A stretch of DNA of 64,000 nucleotides from Stappia sp. ES.058 (GTDB lineage: Bacteria > Pseudomonadota > Alphaproteobacteria > Rhizobiales > Stappiaceae), in contig NZ_LT629784.1 of NCBI RefSeq assembly GCF_900105595.1, positions 1-64,000 on the forward strand. The letters are read 5' to 3'. Positions 42,030 through 53,976 of the stretch are shown here, piece after piece. Within the stretch, counting starts at the first letter, position 1. Each line of letters starts with the position of its first letter. The notes beneath the pieces are model-generated. The model made no database searches. It was not told where the DNA came from and saw only the letters and a program-made list of their open reading frames with translations. The position numbers and the translations under genes were made by a program.

Positions 42030-43835
42030 ATGAGCACAAAGACCCTGTCCGACATCCGCAATTTCTCCATCGTGGCCCACATCGACCACGGCAAGTCCAC
42101 GCTGGCCGACCGTCTGATCCAGATGACCGGCACGCTGACCAGCCGGGAGATGAAGGAGCAGGTGCTCGATTCCATGGACATCGAGCGGGAGCGCGGGATC
42201 ACCATCAAGGCGCAGACCGTGCGCCTGATCTACACGGCCAAGGACGGCAAGCAGTACAAGCTGAACCTGATCGACACGCCGGGCCACGTCGACTTCGCCT
42301 ATGAGGTGTCGCGCTCGCTCGCCGCCTGCGAGGGGTCGCTCCTCGTCGTCGACGCAAGCCAGGGCGTGGAGGCGCAGACGCTCGCCAACGTCTATCAGGC
42401 GATCGACAACAATCACGAGATCGTCCCCGTCCTCAACAAGGTCGACCTGCCGGCGGCGGAACCCGACCGGGTGAAGGAGCAGATCGAGGACGTGATCGGG
42501 CTGGATGCTTCCGATGCGGTGATGATTTCGGCGAAGACCGGCCTTGGCGTGGAAAACGTGCTGGAAGCTATCGTCAAGCGACTGCCGGCGCCCGAAGGCG
42601 ACCCGGACGCGCCGTTGAAGGCGCTGCTCGTCGACAGCTGGTACGACCAGTATCTGGGCGTCATGGTGCTGGTGCGCATCATCGACGGGCGGATGAAGAA
42701 GGGCCAGAAGATCAAGATGCTCGGCACCGACGCGACCCATGAGATCGACCGCGTCGGCGTCATGACCCCGAAGTTCCTGATGACCGACGACCTTGGCCCA
42801 GGCGAGATCGGCGTCATCACCGGCTCCATCAAGGAAGTGGCCGACACCCGCGTCGGCGACACGATCACCGACGACAGGAAGCCTTGCGCCGAAGCGCTGC
42901 CCGGCTTCAAGCCGGCGCAGCCGGTGGTGTTTTGCGGGCTGTTTCCGGTCGATGCCAACGACTTCGACGACCTGCGCGCCGCCATGGGCAAGCTGCGCCT
43001 CAACGATGCGTCGTTCTCGTTCGAGATGGAAACCTCGGCGGCGCTGGGCTTCGGCTTCCGATGCGGCTTTCTCGGCCTGCTGCATCTGGAAATCGTGCAG
43101 GAGCGGCTGGAGCGCGAGTTCGATCTCGACCTGATCGCCACCGCGCCCTCGGTCGTCTACCGCATGCAGCTGACCGACGGCGAGGTCGTGGAGCTGCACA
43201 ATCCCGCCGACATGCCCGATCCGGTGAAGATCGACACGATCGAGGAGCCGTGGATCCGCGCCACCATCATGACGCCGGACGACTATCTCGGCGCCATCCT
43301 GACGCTGTGCCAGGAGCGGCGCGGCATTCAGGTGGATCTGAATTATGTCGGCACGCGCGCCATGGTCACCTACGACCTGCCGCTCAACGAGGTGGTGTTC
43401 GATTTCTACGACCGGCTGAAGTCGATCTCCAAGGGCTACGCCTCCTTCGACTACCAGATCTCCGACTACCGCGAGGGCGACCTCGTGCGCATGTCGATCC
43501 TGGTCAATGCCGAGCCGGTCGACGCGCTGTCGACGCTTGTCCACCGCTCGCAGGCCGAACGGCGCGGACGCGCGATGTGCGAGAAGCTCAAGGACCTGAT
43601 CCCGCGCCACATGTTCAAGATCCCGATCCAGGCCGCCATCGGCGCCCGGGTGATCGCGCGCGAGACCATTGCCGCCCTGCGCAAGGACGTCACCGCCAAA
43701 TGTTATGGCGGCGACGCGACCAGAAAGCGCAAGCTTCTGGAAAAGCAGAAGGAAGGCAAGAAGAAGATGCGGCAGTTCGGCAAGGTCGAAATCCCGCAGG
43801 AAGCCTTTATCAAGGCCCTCAAGATGGACGAATAG
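42030..43835 (+). CDS. lepA: elongation factor 4 (LepA), back-translocating GTPase
   Basis: 601 residues, standard length. The G-motifs are present: AHIDHGKST (G1), RGITI (G2), DTPGH (G3), NKVD (G4) and SAKTG (G5). Domains II, III and V follow, and the LepA-specific C-terminal domain ends with [36 protein letters not shown]. It acts on ribosomes, affecting translocation and small-subunit biogenesis. The long opposite-strand ORF is a codon-bias shadow. Confidence 0.98.
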   Translation: MSTKTLSDIRNFSIVAHIDHGKSTLADRLIQMTGTLTSREMKEQVLDSMDIERERGITIKAQTVRLIYTAKDGKQYKLNLIDTPGHVDFAYEVSRSLAACEGSLLVVDASQGVEAQTLANVYQAIDNNHEIVPVLNKVDLPAAEPDRVKEQIEDVIGLDASDAVMISAKTGLGVENVLEAIVKRLPAPEGDPDAPLKALLVDSWYDQYLGVMVLVRIIDGRMKKGQKIKMLGTDATHEIDRVGVMTPKFLMTDDLGPGEIGVITGSIKEVADTRVGDTITDDRKPCAEALPGFKPAQPVVFCGLFPVDANDFDDLRAAMGKLRLNDASFSFEMETSAALGFGFRCGFLGLLHLEIVQERLEREFDLDLIATAPSVVYRMQLTDGEVVELHNPADMPDPVKIDTIEEPWIRATIMTPDDYLGAILTLCQERRGIQVDLNYVGTRAMVTYDLPLNEVVFDFYDRLKSISKGYASFDYQISDYREGDLVRMSILVNAEPVDALSTLVHRSQAERRGRAMCEKLKDLIPRHMFKIPIQAAIGARVIARETIAALRKDVTAKCYGGDATRKRKLLEKQKEGKKKMRQFGKVEIPQEAFIKALKMDE

Positions 43836-43853
43836 GCAGGCAGGCGGCGGGGT

Positions 43854-45455
43854 CTACTCCGCCGCGACCAGGGCCGGTTGTTGCCAGGTGCCGGCCTCGA
43901 TCTGCGCGATCTGCGCGTCGATGTGATCGAGCACCGTGCGCGAGAACGGCCCGAGGTGGACATAGAGCGCCACCATCTGCAGCATCGGATTGAGCGCGCG
44001 CGGATTGGTGCGCAGCGTGTAGGCGATCATCCGCCACAGGTGGCCGCGGTGCTCCGGGTGGTGGCGGGTGATCGACCAGACGAGCTTGCCCAGTTTCTTC
44101 AGATCGCTGCCAAGGCGCGCATGGAAGGCGTCGCCGTTCGGACCCGACATGTCCAGCCGCGCGACCACATCCTTGAGCCGCGCGAAATAGGCGTCAGGCG
44201 CATAGACGCGGGCGATCACCTTCTTGAAGTCCGACAGGATCTGCGCGCGCGGGCGCAGCGTCTCGAAGTTGAGGCCGGAGGTGCAATGGTCGCCTCCATC
44301 GGCCGGATCGGCGATGTCGAATTCCGCGTGCAGACGTCCCTGGGCTTCAAGCCGGCGGGTCAATTGCGTGGTCGGCAGAGCATAAAGCAGGCCGGTCATG
44401 GCGACGGGGATCGCCGCCTCCTCGATCAGCCCGGCGATTTCATCCGCCACCTGGTCGCTTTCCTCGTCGAACCCGACGATGAAGCCGCCGATCACCATGA
44501 TGCCGGCCTCATAGACCTTGTGAACGCTCGCCGCGATGTCGCGCCGGGTGTTCTGCTTCTTGCGGGTGGCGTTCAGCACGTCCGGGTCGGGGCTTTCGAT
44601 GCCGATGAAGACGATGAAGAAACCCGCCTGCTGCATCATCGTCAGCAGCGCGGTGTCGTCGGCGAGGTTGAGCGAGGCTTCGGTGGACAGCTCGAAGGGC
44701 CGCCCATGCGCTTTTTGCCAGGCGATCAGCTCCGGGAGAAACTGTTTTACCGCCTTCTTGTTGCCGATCAGGTTGTCGTCGACGAAATCGACATGGCCGC
44801 GATAGCCAAGGTCGTAGAGCGCCTGCAGCTCGGCCAGGATCTGCTCGTTGGTCTTGGTGCGCGGCTTGCGCCCGTAGAGCTCGATGATGTCGCAGAACTC
44901 GCAGGTGAAGGGACAGCCGCGCGAATACTGGACGTTGACCTGGACGTAGTCGTTGAAGTTCAGCAGGTCGAAACGCGGCACCGGCGTTGTCGTGACGTCC
45001 GCCTTGAATTTCTCGGCCTCGAAGGTGCCGGAGCGCTCGCCGCGCTCGAAGGCCTCGACAAAGCGTTCCAGAATCCCTTCCGCCTCGCCGATCACGCGGA
45101 AATCGGCATGGGCATAATGCCAGGGGCTGGAAGTCACGTCCGGTCCGCCGACGACCGCCGGTTTGCCAGCCGCGCGGCAGATCTCGAGGATCTCTAGGGT
45201 GTCGGGTTGCTGCGGCAGCATCCCGCCGGTGAAGACGACATCCGCCCACGCGAGATCCTCGGGGGACAACTCGCCGGTGTTGCGGTCGACCAGTCGCGAC
45301 GTCCAATGCTCCGGCAGCATGGCCGCGACCGTGATCAGCCCCAGTGGCGGGGCGGGATATTTCGCGCCGACCAGCTTGCACGTCTCCTTGTAGTTCCAGA
45401 AGGATCCTGCCTGGAACCGGGGGTAGAGAAGCAAGACGTTTATACGGGCGACCAT
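43854..45455 (-). CDS. B12-binding domain radical SAM protein
   Basis: 533 residues from the ATG at 45455 (MVARINVLLLYPRF). The upstream extension to 45620 is not family-like. The N-terminal ~150 residues resemble a cobalamin-binding domain (PAPPLGLITVAAMLP..., VVGGPDVTSSP). The radical SAM motif is CPFTCEFC (CxxxCxxC), followed by FVDDNLIGNKKAVKQFL and FIGIESPD. A C-terminal DUF4070-like helical region completes it. Proteins of this type methylate or rearrange lipids, hopanoids or antibiotics; the substrate here is unknown. It is convergent with lepA, 18 bp apart. Confidence 0.9.
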   Translation of the reverse strand: MVARINVLLLYPRFQAGSFWNYKETCKLVGAKYPAPPLGLITVAAMLPEHWTSRLVDRNTGELSPEDLAWADVVFTGGMLPQQPDTLEILEICRAAGKPAVVGGPDVTSSPWHYAHADFRVIGEAEGILERFVEAFERGERSGTFEAEKFKADVTTTPVPRFDLLNFNDYVQVNVQYSRGCPFTCEFCDIIELYGRKPRTKTNEQILAELQALYDLGYRGHVDFVDDNLIGNKKAVKQFLPELIAWQKAHGRPFELSTEASLNLADDTALLTMMQQAGFFIVFIGIESPDPDVLNATRKKQNTRRDIAASVHKVYEAGIMVIGGFIVGFDEESDQVADEIAGLIEEAAIPVAMTGLLYALPTTQLTRRLEAQGRLHAEFDIADPADGGDHCTSGLNFETLRPRAQILSDFKKVIARVYAPDAYFARLKDVVARLDMSGPNGDAFHARLGSDLKKLGKLVWSITRHHPEHRGHLWRMIAYTLRTNPRALNPMLQMVALYVHLGPFSRTVLDHIDAQIAQIEAGTWQQPALVAAE

Positions 45456-45948
45456 CAAGATGTCCTGTTTGTCGTGTCCTGTCGTGTCATTGCGCTGCAG
45501 GCGTGGGCGGGTCGCAAGATGCCTTCGACGGGCGGCCCGGACCGCGACAATGATCGTGACGCAACGCGAGCATAACATGCGAGGGCGCTGCGACAAGACG
45601 CCCACACAACATGCGCACAATGGCGTTCACCCGGTGCCGTGACGCTCGTCAAGCTCCTGATAAAAAACACAAGACTTGCAATTTGCAGAATAGTCACCAA
45701 TTCTTAACAGTGATTGTTCATTATTCGCTGACGCTGTTGGATCCCTGAGGGTTCTGCGGCCACGGTTCGGCAGCCCATGTCCCAATTGTTTGCGGGCGGG
45801 TTGCATCCCGAATGTCACGCCTGTCCAGAGCATTCGGAGCGGCCAGAAGCCTGCACCGAAGCGATCGGGATTTGCGGCCGGATGGTCCGGCGACTGGAAC
45901 AGTCGCGAACTTCAAAAGCAAGCAAGAAAAAGACGAAAGAGAACTGAA
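45456..45948. other. intergenic region upstream of a cold-shock-type gene
   Basis: About 490 bp between divergent genes. The middle (about 45655-45725) is AT-rich and probably holds promoters. A long untranslated leader toward 45949 is likely, common for cold-shock genes, but I could not define a specific structure. Confidence 0.35.
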
Positions 45949-46149
45949 ATGGAACTTGGAAACGTAAAGTGGTTCGACCTGCGCAGTGGCGTCGGTCAGA
46001 TCCAGGCCGACGAAGGCGACTTCGTCCACGTAGATATCAAAGCCGTGCGCAAGGCCGGCCAGGCGACGCTGCGCGAAGGCCAGCTTGTCGCCTATGACCT
46101 GGAATACGCACGCGGCACGTCCGTCGCGGACAATCTGCGCGTCCTTTGA
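45949..46149 (+). CDS. cold-shock domain-like protein with degenerate RNP motifs
   Basis: 66 residues: MELGNVKWFDLRSGVGQIQ..., then DFVHVDIKAVRKAGQATLREGQLVAYDLE. The overall CspA layout and length are clear, including the GxVKWF opening. RNP1, normally KGFGFI, is SGVGQI, and RNP2, normally VFVHFS, is DFVHVD, so the aromatic residues that stack on nucleic acid are mostly lost. It may bind RNA weakly or have another role. A longer ORF upstream is not supported. Confidence 0.85.
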   Translation: MELGNVKWFDLRSGVGQIQADEGDFVHVDIKAVRKAGQATLREGQLVAYDLEYARGTSVADNLRVL

Positions 46150-46319
46150 CGCGCTGACACCCTGACGCGTGCCTCGCTCGCGAGGCGACGTCCGCGAAGG
46201 GGTCCAGGACATGAGCATCGATACGACGCGAACGGCGTGGCGCAGGGTGCGATCACGCCGTTCCTGTATCTGTCACGCGCGATATTGCCGTCTCACGTCC
46301 CCAGCCACATCCCCCGGTC

Positions 46320-47276
46320 TCAACCGGCGTAATAGGCCGGGTCGAGATCCGGCATGTGGTTCCGGAACAGCGCGGCGTTGTCGCTTGCGCAGATCGCAAG
46401 GATTTCCGCGCGTTGCGTCTCCGACAGGAGGATGGCTCGTGGATACTGGCGAGACGAGAAGCGATTGAAGAGGTTGAGGCGCCAGGCCCGGAAATCTTCC
46501 TCCGACAGCCGGCCGCGCAGGAGCGGGTAGGTTGCCAGCGCCACCTCGACCCCAAGGCCGGAAATCGCGGTATTGGTCGCAACGCGCGTGCTTGCCTCGA
46601 CAAGCTCCGGGATCGGAGCGCCGGTGAGGAAGGTGGCAAGCGGATCGAAGATGTAGTCAGGCCCCTTTCGGATTTCCTCGAAAGGAAGAACGAGGGTATC
46701 TGCTGCACCGAACAGGTCCGCTGCGGTATCCGCAATCACCTTCCATGACAGTTTTTCCGTGTCGATCGCATGGGTGTGCAGGAAGTCGTGGAAGGTCACC
46801 GTGCGCCCCGCCTTGAGTTGCTGCAGGTAGCAGGATTCGATGAACGTATCCTGTCGCCGCACGATCATAACGACGCGCGTGGCATGCTCCCGGGTCACCT
46901 CGCGCAGCGCCTGCAGCATTCGCGGTGCGTGCGGGTAAATTCCGCCGTATTTGTCGAGCGAGCAATGGCCCAGAAGGCCTTCCGCCGAAATCAAGAGCGT
47001 CTCGCCGTCTGGCATCCCGTCCCCGAGCCGGTCGAGGTCGGCCCGCAGTTCGTCCAGGATTTCCTGCGGCAAGGGGCCTGGCGCGAGGTCGAGATACTTC
47101 CGCTCGTAGAAGAAGGTGTAGAACGCCCCCGTGTGGAAGTCCGGCGCAAAGGCGAAACGCAGTCCGCAGGAAAGGGCGAGATGGTCGCGTACTTTCGCGA
47201 AAGATTGCTGGACGACGGTCGAGGCGGCCTTGTGGGCGCCGAAATGAATACAAAGCTGCATGTCGGTTTCTTTCAT
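46320..47276 (-). CDS. sulfotransferase-like P-loop protein
   Basis: 318 residues. The N-terminal IHFGAHKAASTVVQQSF matches the 5'-phosphosulfate-binding loop seen in PAPS-dependent sulfotransferases (GxxKxxST). VVMIVRRQDTFIESCYLQQLK (about 145-165) corresponds to the 3'-phosphate-binding region with Arg and Ser. The set is typical of bacterial sulfotransferase-family proteins near surface glycan genes. Acceptor unknown; no other glycan gene is adjacent. Some of these proteins are annotated only as hypothetical. Confidence 0.7.
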   Translation of the reverse strand: MKETDMQLCIHFGAHKAASTVVQQSFAKVRDHLALSCGLRFAFAPDFHTGAFYTFFYERKYLDLAPGPLPQEILDELRADLDRLGDGMPDGETLLISAEGLLGHCSLDKYGGIYPHAPRMLQALREVTREHATRVVMIVRRQDTFIESCYLQQLKAGRTVTFHDFLHTHAIDTEKLSWKVIADTAADLFGAADTLVLPFEEIRKGPDYIFDPLATFLTGAPIPELVEASTRVATNTAISGLGVEVALATYPLLRGRLSEEDFRAWRLNLFNRFSSRQYPRAILLSETQRAEILAICASDNAALFRNHMPDLDPAYYAG

Positions 47277-47343
47277 GTTCCTGCTGGTCCGGCAATCCCG
47301 AGCCAGAGAAAACGCACCGCGCCCTTGCGCGGCGCTTTGCGTT

Positions 47344-48603
47344 TCAGCGTCGGCCCATGTGGTGCAGCCTGATCATGGCGACGAGGCCGAAGGCGGGGCC
47401 GAGAGCAAGAAGTGCCAGAACCGGCGGCCAGCCGGTCGAGGCGGCGATGACCGGGGTGGCCTGGACCGTGACGAAGGTGAGGGCGAAGCCGAGCGCGGTT
47501 TGCAGCGTCATCAGGCTTCCCGCTTGCTCCGGCGGCGCGAAGTCGGCGACCAGTGCCGAAAACTGCGCCGAATCCGGAATGACCGAAAATCCCCAAAGAA
47601 CGAACACCGCAACGACGATCCACACCGGTCCGCCAAAGGTGAGCGCGGCGGCGAGCGCGCAGGTTCCGCTGACGGCCAGTGCGAGGATCGCGACCTGCGC
47701 CTTGCCGATGCGGTCGGCGATCCATCTGGCGGCGATGCAGGCGATGCCGCCGGCGGCCACGGCGCAAAATGTGGCGATGCGCGCCAGCGGAAGCGCGTCT
47801 TCCGGCGCCATGCGCAGGGCGAAACTCGCAGCCATCGCAGCCCCCGCCCAGCTCCACACCGCGTAAAGCTCCCACATGTGGCCGAGATAGCCGGCATAGG
47901 CGAGCCGGATGCGCCGGTCGGTCCAGGCGCGGGTCACCGCGCGGATATCGAAGCGCGCGGCCTGCGCATGATACGGCCCGAGCTGCACGCCGAGCATCAG
48001 GAAAGCGGCGGAAAGTCCGGCAAGCGACGTGATGCTCACGGTGACCCGCCAGTTCGCACCGCCTGAAAGCGCGATCAGGTGCGGGGAGGCGGAGCCGAGC
48101 GTAAGCGCGCCGACAAGAAGCCCCACCAGAAAGCCGCGATCGCGGGTGCCCCAGCCGACCGCGATCTTCATGCCGACGGGATAGACCCCGGCCAGCAGCG
48201 CACCGGTCACGACGCGCGCGGCAATCGCCGCGTTGCCGCCGATGGGCGTTACGAGCAGTGCGGCGTTGACGAGGGCGGCGGTGGCGGCACAGGCGGCGAA
48301 CAGCCGGGCCGGATGGATCCGGTCCGGCAGGCCGAGCACGGCAAACCCGAGCGCTCCGACGACAAACCCGATCTGTACGCCGCTGGTCAGAAAGGCCTGG
48401 CGTGTCGGCGTGATCGATGCCTCCGCAAGCATTTCCGGCAAGACCGCGGCGGAGGAAAACCACAGGGAAAGGGCTGCCACACAAGCTGCAGCCAGCAGGG
48501 AAACGGAAAGCGTTTTTATGGTCGTGCCCCAAGGTGCAGCGGGAAGACGTCGAACGGGATGCCGGTCTGCCTGTTTGCAGGCTGGGCGAGCGCAGGCCGG
48601 CAC
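47344..48603 (-). CDS. major facilitator superfamily transporter
   Basis: About 419 residues if started at the GTG at 48603; the frame is open to an ATG at 48786, and no good start lies nearer the first helix (about 48515), so the start is uncertain. Twelve hydrophobic segments are visible. [25 protein letters not shown] sits in the first half, and the second half ends in [17 protein letters not shown]. The MFS loop motif is weak. Substrate unknown. It is divergent from glpK, but there is no functional reason to link them. Confidence 0.82.
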   Translation of the reverse strand: MPACARPACKQADRHPVRRLPAAPWGTTIKTLSVSLLAAACVAALSLWFSSAAVLPEMLAEASITPTRQAFLTSGVQIGFVVGALGFAVLGLPDRIHPARLFAACAATAALVNAALLVTPIGGNAAIAARVVTGALLAGVYPVGMKIAVGWGTRDRGFLVGLLVGALTLGSASPHLIALSGGANWRVTVSITSLAGLSAAFLMLGVQLGPYHAQAARFDIRAVTRAWTDRRIRLAYAGYLGHMWELYAVWSWAGAAMAASFALRMAPEDALPLARIATFCAVAAGGIACIAARWIADRIGKAQVAILALAVSGTCALAAALTFGGPVWIVVAVFVLWGFSVIPDSAQFSALVADFAPPEQAGSLMTLQTALGFALTFVTVQATPVIAASTGWPPVLALLALGPAFGLVAMIRLHHMGRR

Positions 48604-48819
48604 TCGCCATCCATAGCACCGCCGGGCAGCAAAGGTCGATTCCCGGCGCGGCCCGGTCCATGGCGACGTCGGCTGTACAAACAGGGAGCTTTTCGATTGA
48701 CCCTGTTTTGGTTTCGTTTGATTGTCGTTTCGAGCAATAAGGAAAGAAAACGAACCTCGGCCATGACCTTGGAAATGCGGTCGCATTCATGGGGGCATGG
48801 CCCGGTCTGGGAGGACCTC

Positions 48820-50334
<1,515 letters not shown>

Positions 50335-50480
50335 GCGACGCCTGCGGACAGGCGAAAGGGCGGGCCGGGGAGCACATCGGCGCAATCGCCACGCGGTTTT
50401 TCCCGCGCACACGGTGGTCGGCGGCGAAAACCTCCCGCAAGGTAAGGGCGCCCATCCCGCCCGCATGTCCGGAGGTCGCC

Positions 50481-51251
50481 GTGTCCGCGTTCTTGAGCAA
50501 AAACCGCAGCCGCCTTGCCGCTCGCCTCGCCTGCGCCGCGATTGCCGCGGTTTTCGCCATGGCGCTGCCGCTTTGCGAAGCGCGCGCCCAGGAGACCTAT
50601 CTCGATCTGGAACTGGTGTTGCTGGCCGATGCCACCGGCTCCATCGACGACGCGGAAATCCGCTTCCAGCGCGAGGGCTATGCGCAGGCGATCACCGATC
50701 CCCAGGTGCTGTCGGCAATTGCCGGCAATGCCTATGGCAAGATCGTCGTGACGTACGTGGAATGGGCCGATGCCGGGTCGCAGGACGTTGTCGTCGACTG
50801 GACGGTGATCGACGGCGCGGCCTCGGCGCAAGCCTTCGCGGCAGCGCTTCTGGTGCCGCCGCGCCGCGCCTTCGGGCGCAACGCCATCGGCGCGGCGCTG
50901 CTCAAGGGCAAGCGCATGATCGAGGAAAACCAGTATCAGGGCATCCGCCGGGTGATCGACCTCTCCGCCGACAGCGCCAACAACTGGAACGGCCCGCCGC
51001 TGGAAACGGCCCGCGCCGAGGTCGTCGCCTCGGGCATCGTCATCAACGGGCTCGCCGTGCTCTGCCGCCACTGCTCGGGCCGCCCGGCCTCCTACGTTCT
51101 GGAAGACGCCTTCGCCGAGCGCATCATCGGCGGCCCCGGCTCTTTCGTCGTCACCGCCGACAGCACCGCCACCTTCGCCGACGCGGTGCGCAAGAAGCTG
51201 ATCCTGGAGATTGCCGGGAAGGTGCCGGAAAGGGAGTTTGCGGGGCGGTGA
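50481..51251 (+). CDS. secreted DUF1194 protein (VWA-like)
   Basis: 256 residues from a GTG at 50481 preceded by GGAGG. Signal peptide LACAAIAAVFAMALPLCEARAQ. The mature part begins with a von Willebrand A-like metal site LVLLADATGSIDDAEIRFQREGYAQA (DxxGS) and contains RRVIDLSADSANN, typical of DUF1194. Periplasmic; function unknown. Confidence 0.85.
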   Translation: MSAFLSKNRSRLAARLACAAIAAVFAMALPLCEARAQETYLDLELVLLADATGSIDDAEIRFQREGYAQAITDPQVLSAIAGNAYGKIVVTYVEWADAGSQDVVVDWTVIDGAASAQAFAAALLVPPRRAFGRNAIGAALLKGKRMIEENQYQGIRRVIDLSADSANNWNGPPLETARAEVVASGIVINGLAVLCRHCSGRPASYVLEDAFAERIIGGPGSFVVTADSTATFADAVRKKLILEIAGKVPEREFAGR

Positions 51252-51497
51252 GGGGAGAGTTGCGGAATATAGCCCCGCCGCAAGAGTTCCGCAGGCGATT
51301 TCGGCAATAGCGTTCAAATTCGTGAAAGAGCTTCAGATGCAACTCTGCATTGATGAAATGGATTAGTGATAGGCAAGTGAGTCTGGTTCGAATGAGTTTT
51401 AAATTCTGGCGATCAGATCAAGAACCCGAATTTTGCAAAATGGATGGTTTTTGCGACAGACTGGAAGTTGAATGAAAATCAAATTTTGTGAGGCTAC

Positions 51498-52130
51498 ATG
51501 GCTACGTGGACTGTTAAATTGAAAGACGGAAAAACGGAAACCGTCACCGATGAACGATTATATGATTTTCGCGATATGTATGTATCGGACAACAATCTGA
51601 AATCACGAATGAGCAGGCTATTTTTGCTCGACCTTTACATCATGGATTTCGAGTTCGGCATAAGTCCCCACGAAATCCTTGAGTCAGTAAAAGAGCTTGA
51701 AAATGGCGAGCAACCTAAAGGTGTCAAGCCTGCTGCACCATTCCGAAACCCTCCTTTAAAAGGGTTGTGGCACAAACATTTCTTTGCTGCCCGTTTTCTC
51801 GTCCATAACATGCTGCTTGGTCTTGGAAAAAATGGACTGTCACAAATCGTTGAGTCAGCAATGCATCCTGACAAAGGAGATATTGTAACAAAAGAGATGA
51901 TCGATGAGGTCGCTAGGCGTGTGACTCACGAGCCGTTAGAGCAGAGGAATGCTGACAACCGACTAACAGGTGAGTGGATCGTTTTCCTCCCTCACGACGG
52001 CAGGAATTACTACCTATCAATCGCTGCTCATCATTTTGGTGATCAGCTAATTTTTGACCGTATCATCGCGGAAACAACAAGGGACTTTCCTGACATTGGT
52101 CAATGGATCAATCATGCTGCAACGTCATAA
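51498..52130 (+). CDS. orphan protein of unknown function, AT-rich
   Basis: 210 residues (MATWTVKLKDGKTETVTDERLYDF...), with HHFGDQLIFDRIIAETTRDFPDIGQWI near the C-terminus. Base composition is clearly more AT-rich than the neighbours, and codon use differs, suggesting acquisition. No signal peptide or membrane helix. I do not recognise a family. Flanks 51252-51497 and 52131-52323 are also AT-rich and show no other gene. Confidence 0.65.
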   Translation: MATWTVKLKDGKTETVTDERLYDFRDMYVSDNNLKSRMSRLFLLDLYIMDFEFGISPHEILESVKELENGEQPKGVKPAAPFRNPPLKGLWHKHFFAARFLVHNMLLGLGKNGLSQIVESAMHPDKGDIVTKEMIDEVARRVTHEPLEQRNADNRLTGEWIVFLPHDGRNYYLSIAAHHFGDQLIFDRIIAETTRDFPDIGQWINHAATS

Positions 52131-52323
52131 AATCAAAGATCGTTTTGCGACAAAATTTTGCTACACCTAAGTCGTTGAAATAGCAGGGCGTGATAAACCG
52201 TTGCAAAAACCTTCGGATTTGCGACTTAGTCAGCAACTTGAACAAACCGGCTTATAGACAATTTTGTGTGACCGGTCAGCGCCACTCTGCCGCAATTGTC
52301 ACATGGAAGTTGTAGGGTCGGTT

Positions 52324-52665
52324 CTACGCACCCAGCGTCTGCGCGCCGCTGAACGTCACATGCCCCGTGCCCGTCTCCGTGTCGCGGCGTTTCACCACGA
52401 TCTCGACATCGCGGTTGAACAGCGTGAGGAAGCCCATCAGGCGTTCCACCGAGTATTCGCGGAACCGACCGTTCAGCATCCGTGACACTTCCGGCTGGGA
52501 AATGCCCATCACCGCGCCAGCGGCCTTTTGGGTCAGTTTGCGATCGCTGATGATGTCCTCGATCTCGCTGACGATCTGCGCCTTGAGGTGATGCGTTTGC
52601 GGATCGGGATAGCCGAGATCCGCAAAGACATTGCGGCTGCCGGTTTTCACGTGTTCGTTGTTCAT
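52324..52665 (-). CDS. XRE-type antitoxin (HigA-like)
   Basis: 113 residues. The helix-turn-helix is visible in RKLTQKAAGAVMGISQPEVSRMLNGRF (about 42-68), followed by a short strand (DVEIVVKRR). This is the HigA2/XRE DUF-type pattern of antitoxins paired with Gp49-like toxins. It overlaps the upstream toxin gene by 4 bp (ATGA), so the toxin gene comes first, as in higBA. It probably represses the operon. Confidence 0.85.
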   Translation of the reverse strand: MNNEHVKTGSRNVFADLGYPDPQTHHLKAQIVSEIEDIISDRKLTQKAAGAVMGISQPEVSRMLNGRFREYSVERLMGFLTLFNRDVEIVVKRRDTETGTGHVTFSGAQTLGA

Positions 52666-53048
52666 GTCCGAGATTCCTGTCCGGGCCCGTTTTGCCTGTA
52701 GTCCTCTTCCGCAAGCCGCAGTCGCTGCTTGATGAGGTCCAGATCCTTTTTGGGCGTTGCAATGCCCTTCTTCGATTTCTTCTGGAAGGCGTGCAGGATG
52801 TAGACCACCTCCGCGAATTTCACCGTGTAAACAGCGCGAAAGGTATCGCCGTCATGGTCTGCGATCACTTCTACAGCACCACTTTGCGCGCCTTTCAGTT
52901 TCTTGGCGTTCCGGGGTGCCTTGCCTTCCTGCGCTCGATGCAGGGCATATCCGACAGTGTCGTGCACCGGCTCGGGGAACTCCATGAAGTCATTGTAACT
53001 GGAACCGACCCAGCGGAGTTGCTTCAGCAAGCGGCGCTTGTTGTTCAT
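52662..53048 (-). CDS. RelE/Gp49-like toxin (HigB-like)
   Basis: 128 residues. KKLKGAQSGAVEVIADHDGDTFRAVYTVKF, then VVYILHAFQKKSKKGIATPKKDLDLIKQRL, are the phage-derived Gp49-like/HigB2 toxin signatures, with the basic and aromatic residues needed for mRNA cleavage on ribosomes. It is co-transcribed with the XRE antitoxin gene downstream. A toxin-antitoxin module in a small AT-rich patch is likely acquired. Confidence 0.87.
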   Translation of the reverse strand: MNNKRRLLKQLRWVGSSYNDFMEFPEPVHDTVGYALHRAQEGKAPRNAKKLKGAQSGAVEVIADHDGDTFRAVYTVKFAEVVYILHAFQKKSKKGIATPKKDLDLIKQRLRLAEEDYRQNGPGQESRT

Positions 53049-53109
53049 AAAAGAATTATGAGTAATTACTCATGAAAAATCAACTGAATTCGGGGAGTTG
53101 GGAAACCGT

Positions 53110-53976
53110 TCACTTCCACCCCTCCCGATACAGCGCGTCGAGGGCCTCGCGGTAGGTCGGATACTGGAACGTGTAGCCGAGTTCCTGTTTGACGCGGGCG
53201 TTGGAGACGCGTTTGTTTTCGCCGTAGAAGGAGCGGGCCATGGGGGAGAGGTCGGCGGTTTCGAAATCCTGCTCCGGCGGGGGCGGGACGTCCATCAGCT
53301 TTGCCGCATGGGCGACGACATCCTGCGGCGGGGCCGGTTCGTCGTCGGTGACATTGTAGATGCGGCTGACGGGCGGCTTTGACAGGGCGGCGTGAAGCGC
53401 GCCGGCGATATCGGCGACATGGATGCGGTTGAACACCTGCCCCGGCTTGACCAGCCGCCGGCCCTTGCCTTTTTCCAGGGTCGCCAGCGCATTGCGCCCC
53501 GGTCCGTAAATGCCGGAAAGGCGGAAGATCTGCACCGGGATGTCGGCCTTCTCGCCCAGCGTCGTCCATCCGGTTTCCGCCGCCACCCTTTGCACGGAGC
53601 GTCGTGAGACCGGCTTGCAGGGCGTGTTCTCGTCGACCCAGTCGCCATCGTGGTTGCCGTAGACGCCGACGGTGGAGAGATAGCCGATCCATGCCGGCGG
53701 ATGCGCCGCGATATCCGCGCCGTGATGGGTCAGCACCGGATCGCCGTCCGCATCGGGCGCGATGGAGACCAGCACATGGGTCGCGCCTGCAAGAGCTTCG
53801 GCGATGCCCGCGCCCGGGCCGGTGCCGTCGAACAGGAAGGGCGTGATGCCGCGCGCGCGCATCCGCTCCGCTTTTTCCGGGCTGCGGGTCGTGGCTCCGA
53901 TCCAGTCGCAGTCGGGGGCGATCCGCTCGACGAAGGCTTGGGCCGAAAATCCGAGACCGAAAACAAACAGGCGCAT
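53110..53976 (-). CDS. NAD-dependent epimerase/dehydratase family protein (SDR)
   Basis: 288 residues. The Rossmann start is MRLFVFGLGFSAQAFVERI (GxGxxxxA). IGYLSTVGVYGNHDGDWVDE carries the catalytic Ser/Thr and Tyr positions, and FRLSGIYGPGRNALATL and YNVTDDEPAPPQDVVAHAAKL follow the extended-SDR pattern. Many proteins of this type near YeeZ are annotated as epimerases. Substrate unknown. It is preceded by its own intergenic region of about 145 bp. Confidence 0.88.
   Translation of the reverse strand: MRLFVFGLGFSAQAFVERIAPDCDWIGATTRSPEKAERMRARGITPFLFDGTGPGAGIAEALAGATHVLVSIAPDADGDPVLTHHGADIAAHPPAWIGYLSTVGVYGNHDGDWVDENTPCKPVSRRSVQRVAAETGWTTLGEKADIPVQIFRLSGIYGPGRNALATLEKGKGRRLVKPGQVFNRIHVADIAGALHAALSKPPVSRIYNVTDDEPAPPQDVVAHAAKLMDVPPPPEQDFETADLSPMARSFYGENKRVSNARVKQELGYTFQYPTYREALDALYREGWK

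Noticed and set aside
41004..43610. 868-codon minus-strand open frame opposite lepA and the secreted protein gene
   Set aside because: Shadow of lepA codon bias; composition of His/Arg/Asp/Gly without motifs.
48079..48819. N-terminal extension of glpK by about 247 codons
   Set aside because: It is antisense to the MFS transporter gene and absent from glycerol kinases; a good ribosome site precedes the GTG at 48820.
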